Source of the DNA: Athalassotoga sp049965695
GTDB lineage: Bacteria > Thermotogota > Thermotogae > Mesoaciditogales > Mesoaciditogaceae
Reading direction: 5' to 3'
DNA length: 64,000 nt
Assembly: GCF_049965695.1 (NCBI RefSeq)
Contig: NZ_JBMFWB010000007.1
Location: 1-64,000 of the forward strand
The number at the start of each line of letters is the position of its first letter. The stretch's first letter is position 1. A program made the translations under genes and the position numbers. This document shows positions 25,531 to 34,054 of the stretch, in pieces. The notes under the pieces are model-generated. The model had not been told where the DNA came from and made no database searches. It was given only the letters and a program-made list of their open reading frames with translations.

Positions 25531-25896
25531 ATGTTCAAATTGATGATTTTAGCATCCTTCGGATATGCGGTCTTGACCATTTTTATGGTACTTTCTCGGG
25601 ATTACATGGATGCTTTTGTCGCTTTAACGATAACCCTCATCTTCATTTTCGGGCTTTCCGATGTGCTTAACAACAAAAAAAGTGGAACCGCCCATGCGAT
25701 AACAGGCAGCATCATAGGACTTATTTTTGAAACTTACTACGTAATAGCACTTTTGGCAGCGGCCTTTGATGACCTTATAAACAACGGCACTTTTGAATTC
25801 AAACCGTTGTCGAATTTTTTTATAGCCATGGTGCTTTTCGTTTTTAATTTGTACCTTTTCTTTCATCTGAGAGTTGAATTTAAAAATAAAAAGTGA
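25531..25896 (+). CDS. Small four-helix membrane protein in the feo operon
   Basis: 121 residues with four predicted membrane segments and few charged residues apart from the basic end (RVEFKNKK). I do not recognise a family. It starts one base after the feoB stop, so it is part of the iron-uptake operon. It is not FeoC, which is a small soluble winged-helix protein. A role as an accessory to FeoB is possible on position alone. Confidence 0.6.
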   Translation: MFKLMILASFGYAVLTIFMVLSRDYMDAFVALTITLIFIFGLSDVLNNKKSGTAHAITGSIIGLIFETYYVIALLAAAFDDLINNGTFEFKPLSNFFIAMVLFVFNLYLFFHLRVEFKNKK

Positions 25897-25921
25897 ATTT
25901 GTTTTGACGCAATTTGAGGGG

Positions 25922-25951
25922 TTGATTTTCCTTGATTTGAAATGATAATAT
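25922..25951 (+). promoter_or_regulatory. Promoter of tRNA-Cys
   Basis: TTGATT (25922-25927), an 18-base spacer and TAATAT (25946-25951) preceded by TGA. The start would fall about eight bases before the tRNA. Confidence 0.55.
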
Positions 25952-25965
25952 ATGATATGTGTTAG

Positions 25966-26042
25966 GGCGACGTAGCCAAGAGGTCAAAGGCGAGGGTCTG
26001 CAAAATCCTTATTCATGGGTTCAAATCCCATCGTCGCCTCCA
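25966..26042 (+). tRNA. tRNA-Cys (GCA)
   Basis: Acceptor GGCGACG pairs with CGTCGCC, followed by discriminator T and an encoded CCA (26040-26042). The anticodon loop CTGCAAA gives GCA at 26000-26002. The T arm reads ATGGGTTCAAATCCCAT. Confidence 0.95.
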
Positions 26043-26113
26043 GAGTTAGCCACTGTTTTAGTGGTTCACATCGAACAAAAGTCATATTCTTTTTTCGATA
26101 CAGGAACAAATTA

Positions 26114-26143
26114 TCTCCCTCATTTTGAGGGGGAATTTTTTTA
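26114..26143 (+). terminator. Terminator between tRNA-Cys and the trk operon
   Basis: TCTCCCTC, TTTT-type loop, GAGGGGGA then a run of T residues. It ends transcripts coming from tRNA-Cys. A second weak hairpin, CCACT-GTTTT-AGTGG, lies at 26049-26063 without a T run. Confidence 0.75.
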
Positions 26144-26158
26144 ATTCGGCATATATGG

Positions 26159-26635
26159 TTAAATTTTTGGAGTGAAAAATTTTTTCTTTAAAATCCACAA
26201 AACAAATGCTATTGCAGATATGACGATTAAAAAAATTATCCTGTCAAAATCTATTGTGTGGACGATTTTTTCTCCCGGAATGATTTTAACTATTTTCGAA
26301 ACGTCAAATTCCATGTCTCCGTCGTGTTTCAAAGACATGGCAACAAAAGTTCCCTCGACTGTCAAAAGATCGCCTTTAAAATCATAACTTGCCGTGTATT
26401 TTATCTGCCTTGCAAGAGAATAAGGCATCCAAAAGCCCAAAGTTTGAGTGCCGTCTGTCATGTTGACCCACGCGTAGTCTCCCCTTCTCATAACGCTACC
26501 GACGGCCTGACCCTGGACTGTTAAAAATTTTCCATCGTACGCAGATGGATTGTTTATCATATCGGATATAGTCGGCATGGCAAAAATCACAGACACAAAA
26601 AAGATCATAAATATAAGAAAGACAAAATGCTTCAT
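26159..26635 (-). CDS. Secreted, membrane-anchored OB-fold-like protein of the trk operon
   Basis: 158 residues. A signal peptide (MKHFVFLIFMIFFVSVIFA) is followed by an OB-fold-like beta domain containing NNPSAYDGKFLTVQGQAVG and YAWVNMTDGTQTLGFW, and a membrane helix with a lysine-rich tail (WILKKKFF) near the end. The domain would face outward. It overlaps trkH by four bases, so it belongs to the potassium-uptake operon. I know no TrkH partner of this kind; it could be a cytochrome-maturation-like or nucleic-acid-binding-like fold by shape only. Confidence 0.6.
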   Translation of the reverse strand: MKHFVFLIFMIFFVSVIFAMPTISDMINNPSAYDGKFLTVQGQAVGSVMRRGDYAWVNMTDGTQTLGFWMPYSLARQIKYTASYDFKGDLLTVEGTFVAMSLKHDGDMEFDVSKIVKIIPGEKIVHTIDFDRIIFLIVISAIAFVLWILKKKFFTPKI

Positions 26636-28131
26636 CTTCTTTTTGCTCCCATAAAGGGATAGGCAACAAAGGCTATAACGGCCATGAATTCAAGTCTGCC
26701 AACCCACATCAAAATTATGAAAAGCACTTTCAGCACGTCCGGCATCGATGGCGATGTTATCCCCGTTGACAGTCCAACATTTCCAAGAGCCGATGCAACT
26801 TCAAATGCGGCCTTTTCTATCGGATATTTGTAAATGAGCGTTATTATAAGCCCTACAACGAATGAAAGAATGTACATCATCGTTATGACCATGGCATTTT
26901 TGATGACTTCGTTATCGAGATCGATATCTTCCTGATTATGAAATTTCTGCACTTTGATGGTTTTTGACGACATGAAAAGTTTTTTTGTCTCGAAAACAAA
27001 TGATTTGGCGATTATGCCGATTCTCATTCCCTTTATTCCTCCGGCAGTCGAACTTGTACTTCCACCTATAAGCATTGCGATCGTTATGCCGACCATGGCA
27101 AGTGTTCCCCATGATCCGAACTGTGAAGGGTATATGTTCATAAAGCCGGTCGTCGTGTGCGCGGAAATCAACTGATAAAATCCTTTCGTAAAGAGAATGA
27201 CTGCATTTGGATAGACGTTATTCCTCACAAGGCCAACTGCAACTATGGTAAAGGTTATAAGAACGGTTATGAAAAAAGACTGTGTTTCTATGTTTTTATA
27301 TATCTCTTTTCTGTTTTTGTTCATTACAGCGTAGTGAAGTGCGAAATTGAAAGAACCTATTATGAAGATCACCATAGTTATAAGCATGTAAAGCATGCTG
27401 TGATAATAAAGAATGTTTTGTGAATGCGGGGCAAAACCTCCCGTACTCCATGCTGACATGAAGATCCATATACCGTTCAAAAGTGCGCTTACAGGTTTTA
27501 GCCCTATAACAAGGCCTGCGATGAAGAGGGCGATAGTTCCGACGGCAAGATATATAAGACTGATATCCCATATTGCCCTTGCAGTTTTTGTAAAACTCGG
27601 AAGAAGTTTCTCGCTTTTTCCTTCTCCTATGTACATCATATACCCGCCACGCATGCCTATGAGAAAACTTAACGAAAGAACGATCATACCCTGACCGCCG
27701 ACAAACGTAAGAAGTGCCCTCCACATGTTCATTCCTATCGAAAGATCGTACATCCTTTGAATCAGCACGAGACCCGTCGTTGTAAAGCCACTCATGACAT
27801 CAAAGACGGCATCCAAAAATGAAAGGTAATGACCGGAAAGATATCCGGGAATCGCATCGATGATAATAAGAATTATCCATGCGTACGCCGCTATGAACAT
27901 TCCATGAAGCCAATCCATTTCCTTTTGATGATCCCGACACAAAATCTCAAGCGTGAATCCGAAAACGAAAGAGATGGCCATTCCTATTCCAAAATCTATG
28001 GCCGTGTTCCATTCTTCGAAGATCAAAGCCGTAACAAGCGGGATTGTCATTACCCATCCCATCGTCTCGACTATCTTTGCGGTGTAGTAATTTATTATTT
28101 TTAAATCCGAATAAACCGTCTTTTTGCTCAT
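26632..28131 (-). CDS. trkH: Trk potassium uptake membrane subunit
   Basis: 499 residues with four repeats of membrane-pore-membrane units. Filter-like sequences such as MSGFTTTGL, SAWSTGGFAPHS, SAHTTTGFMNI and ALGNVGLSTGI mark the four pore loops. TrkH moves K+ inward and is gated by a TrkA ring. It is preceded by a 38-residue membrane protein gene ending just before its ATG, and by two trkA genes. Confidence 0.92.
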   Translation of the reverse strand: MSKKTVYSDLKIINYYTAKIVETMGWVMTIPLVTALIFEEWNTAIDFGIGMAISFVFGFTLEILCRDHQKEMDWLHGMFIAAYAWIILIIIDAIPGYLSGHYLSFLDAVFDVMSGFTTTGLVLIQRMYDLSIGMNMWRALLTFVGGQGMIVLSLSFLIGMRGGYMMYIGEGKSEKLLPSFTKTARAIWDISLIYLAVGTIALFIAGLVIGLKPVSALLNGIWIFMSAWSTGGFAPHSQNILYYHSMLYMLITMVIFIIGSFNFALHYAVMNKNRKEIYKNIETQSFFITVLITFTIVAVGLVRNNVYPNAVILFTKGFYQLISAHTTTGFMNIYPSQFGSWGTLAMVGITIAMLIGGSTSSTAGGIKGMRIGIIAKSFVFETKKLFMSSKTIKVQKFHNQEDIDLDNEVIKNAMVITMMYILSFVVGLIITLIYKYPIEKAAFEVASALGNVGLSTGITSPSMPDVLKVLFIILMWVGRLEFMAVIAFVAYPFMGAKRR

Positions 28132-28132
28132 A

Positions 28133-28249
28133 TCAGCGGGTGATCAAATATCCTATCAAAAGAGCGACTCCGATGAGGACGGCAGAATATCCTACTTCTA
28201 TTAAAATTCCTATCGAGGTATCTTTAAACTTTTCAATTTTTTGCCTCAT
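28133..28249 (-). CDS. 38-residue single-helix membrane protein between trkA and trkH
   Basis: This frame is too short for usual gene calling. It encodes a charged start (MRQKIEKFKDTS) and one membrane helix (IGILIEVGYSAVLIGVALLI) ending YLITR. AGGTGAT sits at good distance before the ATG at 28249, within the end of the trkA gene, and the stop is two bases before the trkH ATG. The position recalls KdpF, a small subunit that stabilises another potassium transporter. Function here is inferred only from layout. Confidence 0.65.
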   Translation of the reverse strand: MRQKIEKFKDTSIGILIEVGYSAVLIGVALLIGYLITR

Positions 28250-28919
28250 TTTCATCACCTGCCCCGACAAGAACGGCTTTTATCTCGTCAATTTTGTCTT
28301 TCCTCGACATTATTATGACAAGGTCATTTTCATCGATTTGCGTATCACCTCTTGGTACTATTGGCTTGTCTGCTTTTATAACAGTTATGATTATGCTGTC
28401 TCTCGGCAATTTGATTTCCATTATTTTTTTGCCATCGGATGGAGAATTGTGCGGTATTTTTATCTCCAAAATATTGAGATCGCCATGGTAAAAGGTCAAA
28501 AGTGATCTTATCGCTCCAAGCACAACTTCCTGCTCGATGACATTTGCAATGAATGCCGTCGAACAAACGACGTTGTCAACACCCAAAGATTTGAGCACAC
28601 CTTCATTCTTTGGGTTGTTAACTCTTGCTATCGTTTTGGGGATGTTGAAATTTTTCTTTGCGATCTGACAAGAGATGAGATTTACTTCGTCTTTTCCGGT
28701 AACTGCAGCAATAACATCCGCCTCTTCGACGCCTGCTTCTTTAAGGTCGTTAATTTCCGTTCCATCACCGTTTATGACATTTACGCTGTCCATCTCTTCT
28801 GCAATTGCCGCACATTTGACAGGATCCTTTTCCACAACCGAGATCTTGTGCTTTTTCCCGTAAAGTGTCTTGAGAAGATAGTACCCTACCTTACCTCCAC
28901 CAACGATTATTATCTTCAC
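28233..28919 (-). CDS. trkA: TrkA subunit 1 (RCK domain)
   Basis: 228 residues, one RCK unit: a TrkA_N Rossmann domain with IIVGGGKVGYYLL and the acidic VVEKDPVKC that binds NAD(H) or nucleotide, then a TrkA_C domain with PRGDTQIDENDLVIIM. E. coli TrkA has two such units in one chain; here they are two genes, as in the TM1088A/TM1088B pair of Thermotoga. It overlaps both neighbours. Confidence 0.9.
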   Translation of the reverse strand: MKIIIVGGGKVGYYLLKTLYGKKHKISVVEKDPVKCAAIAEEMDSVNVINGDGTEINDLKEAGVEEADVIAAVTGKDEVNLISCQIAKKNFNIPKTIARVNNPKNEGVLKSLGVDNVVCSTAFIANVIEQEVVLGAIRSLLTFYHGDLNILEIKIPHNSPSDGKKIMEIKLPRDSIIITVIKADKPIVPRGDTQIDENDLVIIMSRKDKIDEIKAVLVGAGDENEAKN

Positions 28920-29560
28920 TCCACATCACCAAAGTATTTTGAAACCTTCTTTGCCCTTTCAAGATCGGACAAAATAATTACCACATCATCTTTTTGTAAA
29001 TTGAGATCTTCAGATGCGATCTCGAAATTACCTCTTTTTACGGCACAAATTCTGATATCGAATTTGGATTCTACATCTTCCACTTTGAAATTTTTGTCTT
29101 TACGCACAACAACTTCAAAGACAGAAAGATTGTCTCCGATATTTGCGCGCAATTTGGTACCATCGGAAAACAGCATGTTGTACATCTCTTCCACGCCTAT
29201 CGTTGTAGGGCATACAAAATCAACGTTGAAATCCTTGTAAGTCCCAATTTTTGATTGAAGATAAACCCTTGCCATGACCTTTGGAACTTTGTAAATCGTT
29301 TTGGCAATTTCGGCTATCATGATATTCGTGTTGTCGTCACGTGTTGCCGCAATAACGGCGCCGGACTTTTCAATGCCGGCTTTTTTGAGAATATCTTCGT
29401 CAATGCCAACTCCTATGATCGTAAGTCCGTTAAAAGCCATTCCGAGTTTGGAAAATGACGTTTTATCTTTATCGATAACGACAACATCATGACCTTCATC
29501 TGCGAGTTTTAGGGCCAGCGATGCTCCGAAATATCCACATCCAACTATTATAACGTACAT
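28916..29560 (-). CDS. trkA: TrkA subunit 2 (RCK domain)
   Basis: 214 residues, a second single RCK unit: IIVGCGYFGASLALKL, VVIDKDKTS, then a TrkA_C domain. It differs clearly from subunit 1, which suggests a mixed ring below TrkH. It is the first gene of the five-gene operon and follows GAGGCGA. Overlap with the next gene is ATGA. Confidence 0.88.
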   Translation of the reverse strand: MYVIIVGCGYFGASLALKLADEGHDVVVIDKDKTSFSKLGMAFNGLTIIGVGIDEDILKKAGIEKSGAVIAATRDDNTNIMIAEIAKTIYKVPKVMARVYLQSKIGTYKDFNVDFVCPTTIGVEEMYNMLFSDGTKLRANIGDNLSVFEVVVRKDKNFKVEDVESKFDIRICAVKRGNFEIASEDLNLQKDDVVIILSDLERAKKVSKYFGDVE

Positions 29561-29581
29561 ATGTATCGCCTCATTGGGTTA

Positions 29582-29590
29582 ATTATATCA
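29582..29590 (-). promoter_or_regulatory. Extended -10 promoter of the trk operon
   Basis: The minus strand reads TGATATAAT, where TGA is also the stop codon of the transketolase-like gene. The start would fall near 29575, about 15 bases before trkA. Confidence 0.6.
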
Positions 29591-31816
29591 CCTCTTTACG
29601 AACCTTTCTATGCCCTTGAGGATGTATTCGGAAGAAAGATGCGCCTCATCTATGACCTCATCTAACGTACCACCGGTGCGCCAGCGATTGTCCCAGTCCG
29701 ACGACATGCAATATTGAACGTATTTCTTCGTCGCTATCCAGTCATCGACGGCCTTCAAAGATTCATTCGTTATGACCATCGACTCCTCCCAATCTTCCCA
29801 TGGCAATAATATCTTTTCTCTGTACTCTTTGGGCTGCATATCGAAGAGTTCTTTTGAAGGGATTGATACGATCTTCAAATTGTATTTTTCATCTAAAATA
29901 TCAAGAATTTTTAAAAGATTATATGTTGTCATGGTGCCCCTTACAAGGATAGTACCATCGCGCTTTCCTGATTTGAAATCTCTTATCAGGTAAGCGCCTT
30001 TTGCGGCGTCTAAGTAAGAAGGGAGTTTCATCTTTTCTCTGTCCGGTATCTCGATTGGAGGCCTTGTCAGATGAATTGCGACGATCGGTACATCTTTCGA
30101 AAGCGCTGCACCTAACAAAACGGGCACCTCATTTGCCTCCCACGGATATACGTTGATTATATGACCTTTTGGAAATAATTGTGTGACAACCGTCGAAAAA
30201 ATTCCAAAATGGGTTCTCGAATCGTCTGCCGTCTCGGGACCCGAATGGCCCACAACCCACAAAATTTTACCAAGTTTTATCGGGCAATCTTGTGCCATCT
30301 GAGAAAATAACCTGTAAGGTCCGTATTTCAAATACGCGAAGGCTCCGTACGTGGAGGTTGCCATCCAAAAACCATCGAATTTCTCGTAAGGCTTATCCGA
30401 CAAATTCACACTCGCAACGCCTGCGGAAATGCCGGCATTTGCAAATTCTGTAATCTCTTGAGGCAAAAGCACACCTTCCAAATTCGAATCTCTATCGTAC
30501 CAGCCATATCCTTTGAAATCTCCAAATCCTTCCCCAAATCCTGAGAGATTCGTGGATTCGGTCAGATCGGCAGAGGCCGCCAAAAATAATGGCCTTCCGT
30601 ATTTTTTCGCACTTACGGAATTTATCCATGCCCCCCAGGACTTAAGTGCCTGTCTGTTCGCAACCTTAGATCCCGGGTTAAAAAAGATCTCTTTAGGATA
30701 TGAATTGTAATCGAAAAGAGATTCATCATCGAAAATTCGCGAGTCCAAAACAAAGGATCTTTTTGAAATTACGGCTCTTTTTTGGATGAGTTCGTCGGTA
30801 ATCTTCTCAACAAGACCATCATTTTTGAGGATCACATCGATGGCCTTTTTCAAATTCGCCCTCGTTTGTTTTACAAATTCATCTCCATCCGGTGCGGGTT
30901 TACCGTATCCTTCAAAATCAACGTTGTATTTCTTCATGAACTCCTCTCTCGTCCGCCAGAAGATCTCCGAATTTGCCTTGTGAGGGCTCCCATGGGATTT
31001 GTTGTCGTAGAGGCCGTAGCCGTAACCTTTTTTGGTCTTGAACCAGATCGCGTTGGGAAGATCTTTTTGCTTTTGCGCATCAACTTTGTCGAAAGCATCG
31101 AAGACCTTTTGCCAGTTATGACCCTCCCAGCATCCGGCTACATTCCATCCGTAAGGCTTAAACCAATCATCCGGCGTACCGTGGATGACTTTGCTTACAG
31201 GATGATCGTCTATTCCGAAATCATTCCAGTCTATAAGCCAGTACAAATTGCCGAGCCCCAACCCGTAGGCGGAATTTTTGGATTCGTGAGATGCGCCGGC
31301 GCTCAGTGCTCCTTCCCCTTCGATTAACCATACTTTCGCGTCTAATCCCACATGTTTGAGAGCAAGAGCCTCTCCAACTGAGGCGGGGAGGCCGTGGCCG
31401 GCAGGGCCCGTATTGAATTTCAAAAATAAAGTCTTTCCCGAAAACTCGGCATGACCCGAAAGACCATCTCTGTGTCTGAATTTCAAGAGATCGTCCAAAA
31501 GCACGATCCTGGACGGATCTATAAAGAACCTTTCATCTTTTGTTTCTTCGAATCTTTTCTTGAAAGATTCTCCGATCACAGTTAACGCGGCGTAGATCAA
31601 AGGGACTGTATGGCCGGCAGAAAGAATAAACCTGTCCGAGAGGGGATTTTCGGGATGGATAAAATCAAAGTTGGAATAATTCGAAAAGACCATAGACCAA
31701 AACGCGTGCATCTTCGATCTCGATCCTCCCGGATGACCGCTCTGCCTCAAGTTTAACGTGAAGTCTATCAACTGGCCCGTTACATCCTTTATAATTTCAA
31801 GTTCCTCAAAATTCAA
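29588..31816 (-). CDS. Transketolase-like enzyme of the glucuronide operon
   Basis: 742 residues, longer than the usual 620-680. It has the transketolase order: GHPGGSRSKMHAF near residue 27, SAGHTVPLIYA, GPAGHGLPASVGEAL, a thiamine diphosphate motif beginning GEGALSAG and ending WND, and a second domain with LLPQEITEFANAGISAG and GHSGPETADDSRTHFGIF. The normal GDG is GEG, so the metal-binding Asp is a Glu. Transketolases move two-carbon units between ketoses and aldoses. As last gene of a uronate operon it may act on a ketouronate such as fructuronate. The start is TTG with GAGGTGAT before it. Confidence 0.75.
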   Translation of the reverse strand: MNFEELEIIKDVTGQLIDFTLNLRQSGHPGGSRSKMHAFWSMVFSNYSNFDFIHPENPLSDRFILSAGHTVPLIYAALTVIGESFKKRFEETKDERFFIDPSRIVLLDDLLKFRHRDGLSGHAEFSGKTLFLKFNTGPAGHGLPASVGEALALKHVGLDAKVWLIEGEGALSAGASHESKNSAYGLGLGNLYWLIDWNDFGIDDHPVSKVIHGTPDDWFKPYGWNVAGCWEGHNWQKVFDAFDKVDAQKQKDLPNAIWFKTKKGYGYGLYDNKSHGSPHKANSEIFWRTREEFMKKYNVDFEGYGKPAPDGDEFVKQTRANLKKAIDVILKNDGLVEKITDELIQKRAVISKRSFVLDSRIFDDESLFDYNSYPKEIFFNPGSKVANRQALKSWGAWINSVSAKKYGRPLFLAASADLTESTNLSGFGEGFGDFKGYGWYDRDSNLEGVLLPQEITEFANAGISAGVASVNLSDKPYEKFDGFWMATSTYGAFAYLKYGPYRLFSQMAQDCPIKLGKILWVVGHSGPETADDSRTHFGIFSTVVTQLFPKGHIINVYPWEANEVPVLLGAALSKDVPIVAIHLTRPPIEIPDREKMKLPSYLDAAKGAYLIRDFKSGKRDGTILVRGTMTTYNLLKILDILDEKYNLKIVSIPSKELFDMQPKEYREKILLPWEDWEESMVITNESLKAVDDWIATKKYVQYCMSSDWDNRWRTGGTLDEVIDEAHLSSEYILKGIERFVKR

Positions 31817-31847
31817 TTCAAATCACCTCGATATCATTTTTTGCGAA

Positions 31848-33146
31848 TTATCCCAGGACGAAGCCCAAAGAAGATATCGTATCGCCAAGACCAACCGTTA
31901 TTTTTGGAGATGGAACGACCTTCGTCGGAAAGAGAATGAAATGAACCCCTTCCTTTTCCCATTCTTTGTAATCGTACTTTTCGGAAATATTCAACATGTA
32001 TTTGAATCTTTCCAAATTTATCTCCCCATCCATTGCCCTCTGGGCCGCCGCAAGAGCCGCAAAGGCAAGAGCCTTTTTTTGAGATTCAAGATCGTAATCT
32101 CCCTTTAGTGCAAGTAGATAAAAACCAAGCGCATGAAAATGTACCCTCGAAAGATTTCCTCTCATGACTTCGGATATTATCTGCGATATCCTTTCAACGT
32201 CCAAATTCAAAATATCTTTCTCATCGTACCCCATATCCCTTGCAACCCATGAAAGTTCGACCTCGTTAAGGCCAAGACTATCGAATCTTGAAAATAATTT
32301 CTCCTCCACAGCATTTCTTACCCTATCCCGCCTTATCGAGGCGAATTCGAGATGAAATTTCATCTCCGAATTTTTTTCTCTCACGGTCTTTACGAATTCC
32401 AAAAGTTTATCGATCCTGTCCTCAACGGTCTCTCCGTTTGGATAAACCTCTTGCATGATGTGAAAGCCCGAGACAAGAAAATGAGAAATTTCTTCCGCAC
32501 GATCGATGACGTAAGATTTGAATGGATCTCTTACCTCTAACTTTGAATTGATGGGATTCCATGAGGCTATGAATCTGTTGGATCTCGGACAGGTGTAAAC
32601 TTTGCCGTTAATCGTCATAGATTGACCCTGAGAAAATTCAAAAATCCAGTGTATGGCATCGACTCCCTCTCCGTCATACGCGTTGATGGGATGATCAAGA
32701 CCATTTTTTCCAACGACAAAAAGGTTTTTAGAATTTGGAAAAAGATTCGCAATCTCCTTTTTTAAAGGATACACGTAGACTAAAATCTTTTCAAAGGGAA
32801 AGGGCACAAGGCCTTTTGCCATGTTAGCCGATGTCCCGCCCAGCCTTAAAGTACCCGTTCCGAAGGTTTTCATTATCCATTCGTAAACTTCCTTCGAATC
32901 GATCATCAACTGAAGAGCACTTCCATTGACGAAAGAAAAAATTAGACCTTTCCAAAAATCATCGATACACTTTATCGAATCAGGAAGCGCTGAAAGTTCC
33001 TGTGGAATTGTGAGATCTAAATTGTCAATCTTTTGCGGATCGACCTTCACAAGGCCATCTATGACCGAGTGAAAGCCAAGGGCTATCATCTTTGAATCAC
33101 GCGCCCTTTTGATTCCCCAGTCTATAACACCATCGTATATCTTCAT
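31848..33146 (-). CDS. ADP-dependent phosphofructokinase/glucokinase family sugar kinase
   Basis: 432 residues. The C-terminal GLGDTISS holds the catalytic Asp of the ribokinase-like ADP_PFK_GK family; LRLGGTSANMAKGL, NRFIASWNPINS and FHLEFASIR are further family blocks. Members use ADP, not ATP, to phosphorylate glucose or fructose 6-phosphate and are mostly archaeal. In a bacterium, inside a uronate operon, the substrate is uncertain. It overlaps the AEC transporter gene by four bases. Confidence 0.75.
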   Translation of the reverse strand: MKIYDGVIDWGIKRARDSKMIALGFHSVIDGLVKVDPQKIDNLDLTIPQELSALPDSIKCIDDFWKGLIFSFVNGSALQLMIDSKEVYEWIMKTFGTGTLRLGGTSANMAKGLVPFPFEKILVYVYPLKKEIANLFPNSKNLFVVGKNGLDHPINAYDGEGVDAIHWIFEFSQGQSMTINGKVYTCPRSNRFIASWNPINSKLEVRDPFKSYVIDRAEEISHFLVSGFHIMQEVYPNGETVEDRIDKLLEFVKTVREKNSEMKFHLEFASIRRDRVRNAVEEKLFSRFDSLGLNEVELSWVARDMGYDEKDILNLDVERISQIISEVMRGNLSRVHFHALGFYLLALKGDYDLESQKKALAFAALAAAQRAMDGEINLERFKYMLNISEKYDYKEWEKEGVHFILFPTKVVPSPKITVGLGDTISSLGFVLG

Positions 33147-34054
33147 ACAATACCTCCAAAGATCAAAAGAAATATCGAACTTACGATAACGGTCGTCGTT
33201 ACCGTACCGCCGGCAAGTTCAGGATCGAGTTTTTTGTCTATCGAGTACAAAAGCGTCAAAAGCGGCGCAGGCATAAGGGCACTCAAGAGCACGACGTTTG
33301 CCATCAGCGCATTTGATGGCTCAAATATCCTTAGCACAAAGTAAAATGTCGCGCCTAACGCGGCACCGATGAGGTATTTCAAAGAAATTGCCTTTGCCAT
33401 ATTTTTGAATTCAACCTTTAACCTTTCAAAGTTCAAAAAGATGCCTATCGTCAAAAGAGACAAAAATGCATTTGCCCCGCTGAATATTCCAAGAAATTCA
33501 GAAAGTATATCTGGCATACTCGATAAAGAAAGGTTCAAAATTATGGCGGCAAATATCGCAAGCAAAGGCGGAAAGGTCGAGACCTTTTTGATAACCTCTT
33601 TTGTGCTGAATGCGTCTGCAGAAAAAAGTATCGCTATCGCATATCCTACCGTGTATATCATAAGGCCATTTCCCATGTCGAATATCGACATGTAAGCAAG
33701 GCCTTTCCCTCCCCACAATAACTGGGCAAAAGGATACGCAAACAAACCTAAATTTAAACCGTTAAAGGTCAAGATCAAAGATCCTTTTGTACCGCGGGCG
33801 GTATTCGATCTTCGAAAGATCAAAAAGCCCGCGATCATAAGTGTGAGTGTCGTCAAAATTCCGAAGGCCGTCAACGAGAAAAGCGGAAGGGTAAGTTTTA
33901 CACTTGTGACAGCCTGAATTATGACGGCAGGCAGAGTTATGTATATGACGATCTTCGAAAAGGCCCGCCCTTCTGTCTCATCTAAAAATTTCAGCGATTT
34001 AAGCAGATATCCTATTGCTATTATTGCAAGATAAGCAAGAATTTTGTATATCAC
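33143..34054 (-). CDS. AEC family transporter
   Basis: 303 residues with about ten membrane segments. The start (YKILAYLAIIAIGYLLK, then LDETEGRAFSKIVIYITLPAVI) is typical of auxin-efflux-carrier family proteins, which in bacteria move organic anions such as malate. In this operon it may carry a uronate or a related acid. It begins at GTG overlapping the GH4 stop and ends overlapping the kinase start. Confidence 0.8.
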   Translation of the reverse strand: MIYKILAYLAIIAIGYLLKSLKFLDETEGRAFSKIVIYITLPAVIIQAVTSVKLTLPLFSLTAFGILTTLTLMIAGFLIFRRSNTARGTKGSLILTFNGLNLGLFAYPFAQLLWGGKGLAYMSIFDMGNGLMIYTVGYAIAILFSADAFSTKEVIKKVSTFPPLLAIFAAIILNLSLSSMPDILSEFLGIFSGANAFLSLLTIGIFLNFERLKVEFKNMAKAISLKYLIGAALGATFYFVLRIFEPSNALMANVVLLSALMPAPLLTLLYSIDKKLDPELAGGTVTTTVIVSSIFLLIFGGIV

